Origin: Kitasatospora sp. GP82
Lineage (GTDB): Bacteria > Actinomycetota > Actinomycetes > Streptomycetales > Streptomycetaceae
Reading direction: 5' to 3'
Length of the DNA: 64,000 bases
Assembly (NCBI RefSeq): GCF_029892105.1
Contig: NZ_JARZAJ010000003.1
Span: 186,001-250,000, forward strand
Shown here: piece after piece, positions 1 through 8,221 of the stretch
Position numbering within the stretch: the first letter of the stretch is position 1
Layout: each line of letters opens with the position of its first letter
Notes under the pieces: model-generated
What the model was told of the DNA's origin: nothing
Database searches by the model: none
What the model saw: only the letters and a program-made list of their open reading frames with translations
Position numbers and translations under genes: made by a program

Positions 1-30
1 AGATCACACGGTTACCTTCTCGTGGAGGCG

Positions 31-1344
31 ATGGTGGCTCAGGCCCCGACACCGGTCACTCAGTGGGGCATGCCCCAGACAGGTCCGTTCCGCTGGACCA
101 GACCGGCCACCTGGCCGCGTGAGGCACTCGCCCTGGCCGGCTACTGGATCGCCAGCCGCATGATCATGATCGGGATGCTCCGCTCCGGCAAGGCCGAGCA
201 GGCCATCGAGGTGCACCGGACCTACTTCGGCTGGTTCCAGGTCCTCCAGAGCGGCACCTTCCCGATCGGGGACGTCACCTGGCAGTACCCGCCCGGAGCC
301 GCACTCGCGATGCTCGCCCCCGGCCTGCTGCCCTTCCTGACGTATCTTCAGGCCTTCGCCCTGCTGATGCTGCTCACCGACGCGATCACCCAGGCCGCCC
401 TGGTCCGGGTCTCGCTGCGGCGCAACGGCGGTGTACACCGGGGCCGTTCCACCGCCGGGGCATGGATGTGGGCGATGGCCCTGCCGCTGATGCTCGGCCT
501 GCCCTACGGCCGCTACGACCTCCCGGTCACCGCCCTGGCGATGGCCGCGCTGCTGCTGCTTCCGAGCCGCCCCAGGGCGGGCGGGGCGCTCGCCGGGATC
601 GGCGCGATGGTCAAGGTCTGGCCCGCCCTGGTGGTGCTCGGCGCACCGCGCGGACGCGGCACCAGGCAGGCGTGGTCGGCGATGTGCGCCTCGGCCACCG
701 CGCTGCTGCTGGTGCTGGCCACCCTCTTCCACGGGGCCTTCGACTTCCTGAAGGGCCAGCAGGGGCGCGGCGTGGAGATCGAGTCGCTGGGCGGCAGCGT
801 GCTCCAGGTGGCCAGGGAGCTCGGCTGGCCGGGCGATGTGGACCAGCACTACGGCTCGCTGGAGTTCCTCGGCCCTCATGTGCACGCGATCGCCCGCGCC
901 TCCCTGCTGCTGACCGCGCTCGCCTTCGGCTGGCTGCTGCTCTGGCGCTTCCGCGCCCGCCGCTGGAACGCCGCCACCCCCTACGACGCGGCGCTGACGG
1001 CCGTGCTGCTGTTCACCGTGACCAGCCGGGTGATCAGCCCGCAGTATCTGATCTGGCTGATCGGACTCTCGGCGGTCTGCCTGACGGTACGGGGCTCCTG
1101 CCAGCGGCCGGTCGCCCTGCTGCTGCTGCTCGCCACGGCCGTCACCACCATCGACTACCCGCTCTTCTTCGACTCGCTGATCCACGGCGGCTGGAAGGGC
1201 ACCGCGGTCATCGTGCTGCGCAACGGTCTGCTGCTGGTCGCCTCCCTCTGGTCCGCCGCCCGGCTCTGGCGGGCCTCGGTCTCGCCCGCCGCCGCACTCC
1301 AGCAGGCTCCCCAGGTCCGGCGCGGCCCGATCCGGGTGGCCTGA
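31..1344 (+). CDS. GT87 (DUF2029)-type polytopic membrane glycosyltransferase
   Basis: A hydrophobic protein of about 437 residues with roughly ten membrane segments, matching the GT87/DUF2029 family of polyprenyl-phosphate-sugar-dependent mannosyltransferases of Actinobacteria. Typical features are the N-terminal WIASRMIM segment, the WQYPPGAA loop near residue 90, the GLPYGRYDL segment and the VSRVISPQYLIW motif near residue 340. It acts in the cytoplasmic membrane, probably in envelope glycan assembly; the acceptor cannot be told. GTG 22, ATG 31 and GTG 34 are alternative starts. The GGAGG at 24-28 best suits 31 or 34. Family assignment is firm, substrate unknown. Confidence 0.8.
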   Translation: MVAQAPTPVTQWGMPQTGPFRWTRPATWPREALALAGYWIASRMIMIGMLRSGKAEQAIEVHRTYFGWFQVLQSGTFPIGDVTWQYPPGAALAMLAPGLLPFLTYLQAFALLMLLTDAITQAALVRVSLRRNGGVHRGRSTAGAWMWAMALPLMLGLPYGRYDLPVTALAMAALLLLPSRPRAGGALAGIGAMVKVWPALVVLGAPRGRGTRQAWSAMCASATALLLVLATLFHGAFDFLKGQQGRGVEIESLGGSVLQVARELGWPGDVDQHYGSLEFLGPHVHAIARASLLLTALAFGWLLLWRFRARRWNAATPYDAALTAVLLFTVTSRVISPQYLIWLIGLSAVCLTVRGSCQRPVALLLLLATAVTTIDYPLFFDSLIHGGWKGTAVIVLRNGLLLVASLWSAARLWRASVSPAAALQQAPQVRRGPIRVA

Positions 1345-1429
1345 GCCCGCAGACCCGAAGGCGACCGTCGGCCCTGGCCTGGTCCTGGCCGCGCTCGCAG
1401 GGGTCGGCCTCGGCTCGGCCCTGCTGGCG

Positions 1430-1573
1430 ATGACCGGACAGCCGCAGAGCCTCGACTGGGCCTCGATCGCCGGATTCTGCCCGGTCGGTGGCGGGGTGGT
1501 GCTGCTGGTCACCGCGGCCAGCCTGCCTTCACTGTGGCGGATGATGCGCGCGGACGGCCTGCGCACGGAGTAA
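1430..1573 (+). CDS. possible small two-segment membrane protein, start uncertain
   Basis: Downstream of the GT87 gene the second frame stays open from 1181 to a TAA at 1571-1573 and has two hydrophobic stretches (GLVLAALAGVGLGSALL, then GGVVLLVTAASLPSLW). The first lies before the only ATG (1430), and no GTG or TTG is available upstream in that frame. The real product may therefore start at a rare codon, or the reading frame may have been damaged near the GT87 stop. From ATG 1430 it would be 47 residues. It looks coding by composition but I do not recognise a family. Confidence 0.3.
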   Translation: MTGQPQSLDWASIAGFCPVGGGVVLLVTAASLPSLWRMMRADGLRTE

Positions 1574-1719
1574 CGCCCTTACGTCTTCGGCGAGTTCGGG
1601 GCGGGCGCTCCCACCGGCTGTTGGGGGCGCCCGCCTCGGCCCGTCCCGCCCGGGCTTCCCGGCCCGCCCGTGCGGCGAGGCGACGCGCGCCGAGTCTCGG
1701 AGGTGCTCCCCATGGCCGA

Positions 1720-1749
1720 GCCTAGACTCCGGACGCCTAGACTCCGGAC
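1720..1749 (+). repeat. perfect tandem duplication, 2 x 15 bp, in a promoter
   Basis: GCCTAGACTCCGGAC occurs twice back to back and ends immediately before the ATG at 1750. Each unit carries a TAGACT hexamer, so the -10 element of the downstream gene is duplicated. Confidence 0.85.
1738..1743 (+). promoter_or_regulatory. -10 hexamer TAGACT for a leaderless transcript
   Basis: TAGACT fits TANNNT and ends six bases before the A of ATG 1750, which is the spacing expected when transcription starts at the start codon itself. There is no purine-rich ribosome site upstream of 1750, in agreement. Confidence 0.55.
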
Positions 1750-2136
1750 ATGGATGAGACGCTGCTGAAGCAGCTCGCCGCCGGAAAGTACCTGCTGGTC
1801 ACCACGTTCAAGAAGGACGGCACCGGCGTCCCCACCCCGGTCTGGGTGGTCCCCGACGGCGGGGCACTGGGGGTCTGGACGGCCGCCGACAGCTGGAAGG
1901 TCAAGCGGATCCGCAACCGCGCGGACGTCCTGGTGGGCCCCTGCGACGTCCGTGGCAACCCGGCCGGCCCCCAGGTGCCCGCCACCGCCGAGATCTGCGA
2001 CCTGGCCACGGCCCGCCGCTACCGGCCGCTGCTCAAGCGCAAGTACGGCCTGATCGGGCGCCTACTGCTGCTCGGCAGCCGACTGCGCCGGGGCGAGGCG
2101 GGCAGCATCGCCATTCGCATCACCCTGACCGACTGA
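1750..2136 (+). CDS. PPOX-class F420-dependent oxidoreductase-like protein
   Basis: A 128-residue single-domain split beta-barrel protein. The N-terminal KYLLVTTFKKDGTGVPTPVWVV strand pair and the centre (ADVLVGPCDVRG) are typical of the mycobacterial/streptomycete PPOX group that binds F420 or flavin and reduces small substrates or sequesters the cofactor. The length is normal for the family. The C-terminal part has a basic KRKYGLIGRLL segment. The gene stands alone and appears to be translated from a leaderless mRNA. The substrate is unknown; family assignment is confident. Confidence 0.8.
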   Translation: MDETLLKQLAAGKYLLVTTFKKDGTGVPTPVWVVPDGGALGVWTAADSWKVKRIRNRADVLVGPCDVRGNPAGPQVPATAEICDLATARRYRPLLKRKYGLIGRLLLLGSRLRRGEAGSIAIRITLTD

Positions 2137-2205
2137 TCCTCATATCGCCCTGGACGTCTGCCGCGTCCCGGGCCGGCGACACCCACGGGACCGTTCGACG
2201 ATCCG

Positions 2206-2673
2206 TCACCAGATCGGTCGCAGCCGGCCCGTGGGGGCAAGCCTGGCCAGGTCGTCCCGGAGTCCGCGCAGCCCCTGCTCGCCCAGGGTCGCCGTCCAGG
2301 GCCGGACGGCCTCGGCCGCCGCCTCGTCGGCCGCGCGGGTGCAGGCCCAGCCGCGTTCGGTGAGCACGATCAGCCGGGCGCGCGCGTCGGCGGGATGCGG
2401 CTGCCGCTCGACGTAGCCCTTGCGGACGAGTTCCTCGACCAGCTGGCTCGCCGCCTGCTTGGTCACGCCCAGGTGCTCGGCCAGCTCGCCGACACTGGCA
2501 CCGTCCGGGACGAGCCGCGCGAAGGCGAAGCCGTGCGCCGGGCGCACGTCGTCGAAGCCACGTTCGCGCACGCCTGCGTCGATCGCCCGGACCAGATCGG
2601 CGGCCAGCCCGAGGAGCAGCGGCGGGAGGCTCAGGGCGACGGTCTCCTGGATGGCGGACTCGGCTTCGGTCAT
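2206..2673 (-). CDS. MarR-family transcriptional regulator
   Basis: A 155-residue winged-helix protein. The recognition region VGELAEHLGVTKQAASQLVEELVRKGYVERQPHPADARARLIVLTERG is the classical MarR helix-turn-helix plus wing, preceded and followed by dimerisation helices. I start it at MTEAESAIQ because the open frame upstream of that ATG consists of translated operator palindromes. It is divergent from the cupin gene across a 122-bp region holding nested palindromes, so it probably represses itself and the cupin gene, with a small ligand releasing it. The ligand is unknown. Confidence 0.85.
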   Translation of the reverse strand: MTEAESAIQETVALSLPPLLLGLAADLVRAIDAGVRERGFDDVRPAHGFAFARLVPDGASVGELAEHLGVTKQAASQLVEELVRKGYVERQPHPADARARLIVLTERGWACTRAADEAAAEAVRPWTATLGEQGLRGLRDDLARLAPTGRLRPIW

Positions 2674-2715
2674 GCCTGGGATTCTGCCAGCCCAATCCCG
2701 CAAATGGACAATCTT

Positions 2716-2764
2716 CTTGACTATATGGGCAAGCTGCTTGACCATATAGTCAAGCAGCTTGCCC
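2716..2764. promoter_or_regulatory. nested palindromic operators between marR-type and cupin genes
   Basis: CTTGACCATATAGTCAAG (2737-2754) is a near-perfect dyad of MarR type. A related imperfect copy, CTTGACTATATGGGCAAG, lies at 2716-2733. The two are linked by longer inverted repeats: 2717-2728 pairs perfectly with 2742-2753, and 2727-2742 with 2749-2764. The layout suggests two cooperative dimer sites covering both divergent promoters. Confidence 0.65.
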
Positions 2765-2795
2765 ATTGGTTCCATTTATCCAGAAAGGGCCCACC

Positions 2796-3170
2796 ATGCC
2801 CGTCATCCGCACCGGCCAGGCCACCGTTCACGAGATCCACGGCGCCCGCTTCCTCTCCTACGCCACCCCGGCCTCCGGCAGCTCCGATCTCTGCGCCTGG
2901 CGGCTGGAGATCGCCCCCGGAACCCCGGGAGTCGAGCACACCATCAGCCACGAGGAGATCCTGCACGTGCTGTCCGGGTCACCGGTCGTCACCCTCGACG
3001 GCCACCGGACTCCCCTCGCCCCCGGCGACACCGCGATCGCCCCGGCAGGCACCCGGCTGAAGGTCGACAACCCGGGCGACCAGCCCGCCCACGCCTGGGT
3101 GACCGCCCGCACCGGCCTGCGGGCCACCCTGGCCGACGGCTCGGCGCTCACCCCGCCCTGGGCCAACTAG
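2796..3170 (+). CDS. small cupin-domain protein
   Basis: A 124-residue single-cupin protein. The first cupin motif region (VEHTISHEEILHVLSGSPVVTLDG) and the second (LAPGDTAIAPAGTRLKVDNPGDQPAHAWV) are both visible, with candidate metal ligands His, Glu and His in ISHEEILHV and a His near the end of the second motif. Start ATG 2796 follows AAAGGG at a proper distance. Its divergent MarR neighbour probably controls it. Such small cupins may be dioxygenases, isomerases or sensors of aromatic or reactive compounds; the reaction cannot be assigned here. Confidence 0.75.
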   Translation: MPVIRTGQATVHEIHGARFLSYATPASGSSDLCAWRLEIAPGTPGVEHTISHEEILHVLSGSPVVTLDGHRTPLAPGDTAIAPAGTRLKVDNPGDQPAHAWVTARTGLRATLADGSALTPPWAN

Positions 3171-3260
3171 CTCCGGTCCGACGGCGGGCCGCTCCGGGTG
3201 TGGACATCGGCCGCATCAGAGATGCTGGGAGCGTCAGGCATCCCGTGAGGAGGACCACCC

Positions 3261-3446
3261 ATGTCCATGCTCGACAAGCTCAAGTCCATGATCAAGGGGC
3301 ACGAGGACACCGCCCGACAAGGAGTCGAGAAGGCCGGCGACGCCTTCGATGCAAGGACGGGGAACAAGTACCAGAGCCAGACCGACACCGTTCAGAAGAA
3401 GCTGGACGAACAGATCGGCAACCAGCCGCCCACCGACCAGCAGTAG
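3261..3446 (+). CDS. MT0933-like small antitoxin-family protein
   Basis: A 61-residue acidic, lysine-rich helical protein starting MSMLDKLKSMIKGHEDTA and containing KAGDAFDARTGNKYQSQ, which matches the short actinobacterial MT0933/Rv0909-type antitoxin family (LDKLK, GxxKAGDxxDxxTGxKY). A strong GAGGAG lies nine bases before ATG 3261. No toxin partner is next to it. Family members are common as solitary genes, so an antitoxin role here is only by name. It ends just before a perfect hairpin. Confidence 0.7.
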   Translation: MSMLDKLKSMIKGHEDTARQGVEKAGDAFDARTGNKYQSQTDTVQKKLDEQIGNQPPTDQQ

Positions 3447-3469
3447 GCGCCGACACCAGAAGCACTCAC

Positions 3470-3499
3470 AGCCCGGCCACCGGAGTCCCTGGCCGGGCT
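3470..3499. terminator. perfect 10-bp hairpin between convergent genes
   Basis: AGCCCGGCCA and TGGCCGGGCT form a perfect stem with a 10-base loop, between the antitoxin-like gene and the convergent SGNH hydrolase gene. Confidence 0.65.
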
Positions 3500-3534
3500 T
3501 CCACCGCGCCTCCCGAAGGGCCGGCCGGTCGCCC

Positions 3535-4437
3535 TCAGCCCTCGTACGGCAGGAGTTCGGCTCGCTTGGGCGGGCGGTTGTCGCCGGAGGACCTGCCCGT
3601 GAGACGGCGGCCGATCCACGGGCCGAGGTGGATGCGCAGCCAGCGCAGGTCGGAGCCGAGCCGTTCCCCGCGGCTGCGCGGCTCGGCCGGAGGAAGCGGC
3701 GCGCGCCAGTCGAAACCGGCCGGGCGTCCGAGAGCTTCCAGGACGGCGGCGGCGACCCGGCGGTGGCCCTCCGGGGAGAGGTGCAGCCGGTCCTCGGCCC
3801 ACATGCGGCGGTCGTCGAAGCACGGCGCCGAGAAGAGGTCCACCACCAGTACGTTCGGATACCTCCTGGCGAGTCCTTCGACGAAGGACTTCATCTCCAG
3901 GATGGCCGGGAGCAGTCGGGCGCTCCCGGCCAGGCGGCGGGTGGGATCGGTGCTGGTGAACATCACCACGGTCGGGCCGTCGCCGCAGCCGGCGCCGGGA
4001 CCGCCGTCCGCCTTGCCGTCCGCGTTGCCGTCCGCGTTGCCGTCGAGCAGTCCGGTGGCGGCACGGCCCAGCAGCCGCTCGACCTCGGCGATGTCGCAAC
4101 CGGGCCGCAGCACGTCGTTGAGCCCGCCCGCCAGGGTGACCAGGTCGGCCCGCATGGCGGCGGCCCGGTCGACCTGCTCGGCGCAGATCTGGCCGATGAG
4201 CTTGCCGCGTACGGCGAGGTTGGCGTAGCGGAACTCCTCCCCCGGCCGTTCGGCGGCCAGCGCGGCGGCGACCCGGTCGGCCCACCCCCGGAACTGGCCG
4301 TCGGGGAGCAGCTCGTCGCACATGCCCTCGGTGAAGGAGTCCCCGACGGCGACATATCCGGCAAAGCTGCGGTGGGCGCCACCGACAGCGGGCTCGGTGG
4401 AAGCAGCGGAAGTGGCAGACGTGGTGGTGTTGTTCAT
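3535..4437 (-). CDS. SGNH/GDSL-family hydrolase
   Basis: A 300-residue SGNH hydrolase without a signal peptide, probably a cytoplasmic esterase or acyl hydrolase. Block I is VGDSFTEGM with Ser34 as nucleophile, block III is GGLND, and block V is DRLHLSPEGHRR with the catalytic Asp and His. A DGNADGNADGKADGG low-complexity loop comes from three 12-bp repeats at 4004-4039 and is likely to vary between strains. Start ATG 4437 has no clear ribosome site. TACGAT on the minus strand ends ten bases upstream, so the leader may be very short. Substrate unknown. Confidence 0.8.
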   Translation of the reverse strand: MNNTTTSATSAASTEPAVGGAHRSFAGYVAVGDSFTEGMCDELLPDGQFRGWADRVAAALAAERPGEEFRYANLAVRGKLIGQICAEQVDRAAAMRADLVTLAGGLNDVLRPGCDIAEVERLLGRAATGLLDGNADGNADGKADGGPGAGCGDGPTVVMFTSTDPTRRLAGSARLLPAILEMKSFVEGLARRYPNVLVVDLFSAPCFDDRRMWAEDRLHLSPEGHRRVAAAVLEALGRPAGFDWRAPLPPAEPRSRGERLGSDLRWLRIHLGPWIGRRLTGRSSGDNRPPKRAELLPYEG

Positions 4438-4512
4438 GGCGACAGCGATCGTACGCGCAGCATCCGCCGGCCGGGAGTGCAGCCCCCGGCCTTCGCCGTT
4501 CGCAGCCCGGAT

Positions 4513-4546
4513 CGGTACGTCGGCGAGTTCGGTACGTCGGCGAGTT
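4513..4546. repeat. perfect tandem repeat, 2 x 17 bp, in a divergent promoter region
   Basis: CGGTACGTCGGCGAGTT is repeated twice back to back between the divergent SGNH hydrolase and GNAT genes (4438-4619). It may be a replication-slippage duplication or a double regulator site. Confidence 0.8.
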
Positions 4547-4619
4547 CGGCGGGCGCAGAGACTCCCCGGGGGTCCACCTTCGGCAAAACTCCGTGACAGT
4601 GCCGGAGGCGACTGCTTTG

Positions 4620-5486
4620 ATGCAGCGCGTGAGCTCATCCGACCATCAGCAGCCCCCGTCCGCCCCCGTACTGGACCTCCTCGAGCGGTACTACGACGCC
4701 GTGCCGAGAAGCGGCGCCCGAGTCGAGGACTTCGGCCCGCTCTCGCTCTTCGTCCGCGAGGGCGCGGGCTGGCCCTTCTACGCCCGTCCGGCGCTGGGCG
4801 CCGCCGCCGGTCCGGTGGACGTGACCGACGTGGCGCGAGTCCGGGCCCGGCAGCGGGAGTTGGGCGCGCCGGAGGCCTTCGAGTGGGTCGCCGAGACCGC
4901 ACCCTCACTGCGCGCCGCCGTCGAGGCGTCCGGACTCGCCGTGCACGAGCACCCGCTGATGGCACTCGACCCGGCCGCTTCGACCCCGCAGGCCGTGTCC
5001 GGCTCCGGGGTCACCGTACGGATCCTCGGCCCCGAGGATCCGGCCCTGGCGGGCGCGCTGGCGGTGCCCTACCTGGCGTTCACCGAACCCGGTACCGAGC
5101 TGGGCGCCGCCGGCCCGGCCGAGCTCGCCGAAGCCATCCTCGCGACCACCGGGGACGGCTCCGTCGAGCGCATCGCCGCCCGCATCCGCAGTGGGCTGAC
5201 CAGCGTCGCCGTCGCGATCGCGGACGGCACCGCACTCTGCGCGGGCCAGCACCAACCGGTCGGCGAGGTCAGCGAGATCGTCGGCGTCGGCACGCTCCCC
5301 ACCGCCCGCCGCCGGGGCCTGGCCCATGCGGTCACCGCCGCGCTGGTGGCCGACGCCCGCGCCAACGGCGTGCGGACCGTCTTCCTCTCGGCCGGGGACG
5401 AGAACGTCGCCCGCATCTACGCCCGCCTCGGCTTCCGCCGGGTCGGCACCGCCCTCATCGCCGAACGCCCGGCCGCCGACGGCTAG
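4620..5486 (+). CDS. GNAT-family N-acetyltransferase
   Basis: About 288 residues. The C-terminal 90 residues form the GNAT fold. The acetyl-CoA pyrophosphate loop is GTLPTARRRGLAHAV, corresponding to the Q/RxxGxG/A motif A, followed by FLSAGDENVARIYARLGFRRVG (motif B). The N-terminal half resembles the degenerate domain of the FR47-like/two-domain GNATs. I chose ATG 4620 because GGAGG at 4604-4608 fits it better than GTG 4593. Its stop overlaps the stop of the convergent HxlR gene by three bases. The acceptor substrate is unknown. Confidence 0.8.
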   Translation: MQRVSSSDHQQPPSAPVLDLLERYYDAVPRSGARVEDFGPLSLFVREGAGWPFYARPALGAAAGPVDVTDVARVRARQRELGAPEAFEWVAETAPSLRAAVEASGLAVHEHPLMALDPAASTPQAVSGSGVTVRILGPEDPALAGALAVPYLAFTEPGTELGAAGPAELAEAILATTGDGSVERIAARIRSGLTSVAVAIADGTALCAGQHQPVGEVSEIVGVGTLPTARRRGLAHAVTAALVADARANGVRTVFLSAGDENVARIYARLGFRRVGTALIAERPAADG

Positions 5487-5854
5487 GTGTTCTCCCCCGT
5501 CATCCAGTGCTCGCGGACGGCGTCGGTGGGGCGGGGTTCACCGAGGGCGTCCAGGCCCCAGGCGCCGAGGGCGCCGATGACCTGACGGAGGGCCAGGCCG
5601 CGTTCCGTCAGTTGGTACACCGTCGCGCTGGCCGGCCGTTCCAGCTTGCGGCGGACGGCCAGGCCCTCGCTCTCCAGCTGCTTGAGACGGGTTGCCAGGA
5701 TGTCGGTGGAGACGCCGGGCAGGTCCGCGTGCAGGTCGGTGTAGCGGCGTGGGCCGTCGAGGAGTTCACGGACGATCAGGAGACTCCAGCGCTCGCCCAC
5801 GGCGTCCAGGGCGCGGGCGACGGCGCAGTACTGGTCGTAGCTTCGGCGTGACAT
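5483..5854 (-). CDS. HxlR-family transcriptional regulator
   Basis: A 123-residue winged-helix protein with the HxlR signature: CAVARALDAVGERWSLLIVRELLDGPRRYTDLHADLPGVSTDILATRLKQLESEGLAVRR, then the VYQLTERGLAL wing. The start is MSRRSYDQY at 5854; an ATG at 5866 is the alternative. It is divergent from the aminotransferase gene, with a palindrome between them. HxlR proteins often respond to electrophiles or aldehydes, but no inducer can be inferred. Confidence 0.85.
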   Translation of the reverse strand: MSRRSYDQYCAVARALDAVGERWSLLIVRELLDGPRRYTDLHADLPGVSTDILATRLKQLESEGLAVRRKLERPASATVYQLTERGLALRQVIGALGAWGLDALGEPRPTDAVREHWMTGENT

Positions 5855-5885
5855 GTGGATCAGCATAGCCAAAAGGTTGGACTTT

Positions 5886-5901
5886 CCAAGTGGATACTTG
5901 G
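5886..5901. promoter_or_regulatory. HxlR-type operator candidate
   Basis: CCAAGTGGATACTTGG is a perfect 6-4-6 inverted repeat in the 102-bp gap between the divergent HxlR and aminotransferase genes, 32 bp upstream of the HxlR start. Confidence 0.55.
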
Positions 5902-5956
5902 TAGAACAAAGCGACCAGACTGACGGTGCGGTGACGGACGGATCGGGAGACCGCTG

Positions 5957-7168
5957 ATGGAGTTTCGGCAGTCCAGCAAGCTGAAGGACGTGTGCTACGA
6001 GATCCGCGGCCCGGTGGTCGACCAGGCGAACGCCCTGGAGGAGGCCGGGCACAGCGTGCTGCGCCTGAACACCGGCAACCCGGCCCCGTTCGGCTTCGAG
6101 GCCCCGGAGGAGATCCTCCAGGACATCATCCGCAACCTCCCCAACGCGCACGGCTACAGCGACTCGCGCGGCATCCTGCCCGCCCGCCGGGCCGTGGTGC
6201 AGTACTACCAGCAGCGCGGCGTCCCGGGCGTCACGGTGGACGACGTCTACCTCGGCAACGGCGCCTCCGAGCTGATCCAGATGAGCGTGCAAGCGCTGGT
6301 GGACGACGGTGACGAGGTGCTCGTCCCGATGCCCGACTACCCGCTGTGGACGGCGGTCGTACGGTTCGCCGGGGGCAAGGCGGTGCACTATCTGTGCGAC
6401 GAGGAGGCGGACTGGTACCCCGACCTCGACGACATCGCCGCCAAGATCACCCACCGCACCAAGGCCATCGTCGTCATCAACCCCAACAACCCGACCGGCG
6501 CGGTCTACTCGAAGGAGCTCCTGGAGGGCATCCTCGAACTCGCCCGCCGGCACGGGCTCATGGTCTTCGCCGACGAGATCTACGACAAGATCCTCTACGA
6601 CGGCACCGAGCACCACTGCCTGGCCGCGCTCTCCGACGATGTGCTCACGCTCACCTTCAACGGCCTCTCCAAGGCGTACCGGGTGGCGGGTTTCCGCAGC
6701 GGCTGGCTAGTGGTCTCCGGCCCCAAGCAGCACGCCAGGGACTACCTGGAGGGGCTCACCATGCTCGCCGGGATGCGGCTGTGCCCCAACGTCCCGGCCC
6801 AGTTCGCCGTCCAGGCGGCCCTCGGCGGCCACCAGTCCATCCACGACCTCACCCTGCCCAACGGCCGTCTCACCGAGCAGCGCGACGTCGCCTGGCGAGC
6901 GCTCAACGAACTGCCCGGTGTCAGCTGCGTCAAGCCCAAGGGCGCCCTGTACGCCTTTGCCAAGCTGGACCCGGCGGTGCACAAGATCGTGGACGACGAG
7001 CAGTTCGTCCTGGACCTCCTCCTCCGCGAGAAGATCCACATCGTCCAGGGCACCGGCTTCAACTGGCCCCGGCCCGACCACTTCCGCTTCGTCACCCTGC
7101 CCCGGGCCGACGACCTGGAGACCGCCATCAGCCGCATCGGCCGCTTCCTCGCCACCTACCGGCAGTAG
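5957..7168 (+). CDS. alaA: alanine-type PLP aminotransferase
   Basis: A 403-residue fold-type I aminotransferase of the AlaA/AlaT group, transferring amino groups between alanine and 2-oxoglutarate or related keto acids in the cytosol. Diagnostic features are LNTGNPAPFGF near residue 40, VINPNNPTGAVY near 175, FADEIYDKI near 205, and the cofactor lysine Lys239 in NGLSKAYRVAGFRSGW with the phosphate-binding Arg just after it. Length is normal. GGGAGA precedes ATG 5957 by six bases. It is divergent from the HxlR gene and followed by a strong hairpin, so it is a single-gene unit. Confidence 0.9.
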   Translation: MEFRQSSKLKDVCYEIRGPVVDQANALEEAGHSVLRLNTGNPAPFGFEAPEEILQDIIRNLPNAHGYSDSRGILPARRAVVQYYQQRGVPGVTVDDVYLGNGASELIQMSVQALVDDGDEVLVPMPDYPLWTAVVRFAGGKAVHYLCDEEADWYPDLDDIAAKITHRTKAIVVINPNNPTGAVYSKELLEGILELARRHGLMVFADEIYDKILYDGTEHHCLAALSDDVLTLTFNGLSKAYRVAGFRSGWLVVSGPKQHARDYLEGLTMLAGMRLCPNVPAQFAVQAALGGHQSIHDLTLPNGRLTEQRDVAWRALNELPGVSCVKPKGALYAFAKLDPAVHKIVDDEQFVLDLLLREKIHIVQGTGFNWPRPDHFRFVTLPRADDLETAISRIGRFLATYRQ

Positions 7169-7172
7169 GACC

Positions 7173-7217
7173 GACCGGCGACAGGGAGCGCGGACGCCGC
7201 GGGCCCTGTCGCCGGTC
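7173..7217. terminator. perfect 14-bp hairpin after the aminotransferase gene
   Basis: 7173-7186 (GACCGGCGACAGGG) pairs perfectly with 7204-7217, with a 17-base loop, between convergent genes. Confidence 0.75.
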
Positions 7218-7230
7218 GATCCGAGGCGGT

Positions 7231-7566
7231 TCAGCTCCCCCTCGGTCCGTACATGATGACGGCGACACCGGCCAGGCAGATCAGAGCTCCGATCACATCC
7301 ACCCGGTCCGGCCGGTAGCCGTCCATCACCGCGCCCCAGAGCAGCGAACCGGCCACGAACACCCCGCCGTACGCGGCCAGGACCCGCCCGAAGTGACTGT
7401 CGGCCTGCAACGTCGCCACAAACCCGTACGCACCGAGGGTGACCACACCCGCGCCCACCCAGGCCAGGCCCCGGTGCTCGCGCACCCCCTGCCACACCAT
7501 CCACGCACCCCCGATTTCGAGGATCGCGGCGAGAATGAACAACAGGGCGGAACGAGCGACGGTCAT
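7231..7566 (-). CDS. YnfA/UPF0060-family small membrane protein
   Basis: A 111-residue protein with four membrane segments, matching UPF0060 (YnfA): the first helix [19 protein letters not shown], the loop [22 protein letters not shown], then [51 protein letters not shown]. These are SMR-like small transporters of uncertain substrate in the cytoplasmic membrane. The start is MTVARSALL at 7566; an upstream in-frame start would add a non-conserved stretch. Family assignment is firm, function not. Confidence 0.85.
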   Translation of the reverse strand: MTVARSALLFILAAILEIGGAWMVWQGVREHRGLAWVGAGVVTLGAYGFVATLQADSHFGRVLAAYGGVFVAGSLLWGAVMDGYRPDRVDVIGALICLAGVAVIMYGPRGS

Positions 7567-7709
7567 GACCAGCGAGCTTACGATGTGACCCGCCCGCCCC
7601 GGCGCCACCCCCGGTGGTCGACCGGCGGGGCGCGCGCTTCTGCCGGCAGAAGCACCGCCGGTGTGCCACCGTACTACCGCAACGACCCCCTTCCCCAGGA
7701 GTGAGCTCG

Positions 7710-8192
7710 ATGACCAAGTCGCCCGAGGTCGGGAGCCAGGCTCCCGCGTTCGTTCTGCCCGGTGTGCTGCTCACCGACGGGGTGGTGGAGCGGCGGGAGT
7801 ACCGGTTGGCCGAGGCCGAGGGGCGACCCTTGGTGCTGGTGTTCTACCCGGGGGACGACACTCCGGTGTGCACCAAGCAACTCTGCTCGTACACCTCGGA
7901 GTTGGAGCGCTTCAAGGGGCTGGGCGCGGAGGTCTGGGGTGTCAGCCCGCAGGATCTGGACAGCCATGAGGGGTTCGCCCGCAAGCACAGCCTCGGCTTC
8001 CCGCTGCTGGCGGATCCCGGGCGGGCGGTGATCAGGGCGTACGGGATCGCGGTGCCCGGGCTCGGGCTGCGGCGGTCGGTGTTCATCCTGGACGAGGCCG
8101 GCGTGGTGCGCTGGAAGCACGTGGGGCTCGCGGGCCTGACCTTCCAGCACAGCGACACCCTCGCCGAGCAGCTGGCCGCCCTGCGCGGCTGA
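7710..8192 (+). CDS. peroxiredoxin, BCP/PrxQ type
   Basis: A 160-residue atypical 2-Cys peroxiredoxin that reduces hydrogen and alkyl peroxides with thioredoxin. The active site is [16 protein letters not shown], with peroxidatic Cys54 and, five residues on, Cys59 as the resolving residue typical of the BCP/PrxQ group. [30 protein letters not shown] and [11 protein letters not shown] complete the fold. AGGAGTGAG precedes ATG 7710. Monocistronic, followed by a strong hairpin. Probably cytoplasmic antioxidant defence. Confidence 0.9.
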   Translation: MTKSPEVGSQAPAFVLPGVLLTDGVVERREYRLAEAEGRPLVLVFYPGDDTPVCTKQLCSYTSELERFKGLGAEVWGVSPQDLDSHEGFARKHSLGFPLLADPGRAVIRAYGIAVPGLGLRRSVFILDEAGVVRWKHVGLAGLTFQHSDTLAEQLAALRG

Positions 8193-8221
8193 GACCCTCC
8201 GGCAGTCGGGAGGCTGCGCAT

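Noticed and set aside
4..1566. Long minus-strand frame opposite the GT87 gene
   Set aside because: Gln/Arg/Gly-rich low-complexity translation typical of the antisense of a GC-rich gene; the plus strand has a clear membrane protein.
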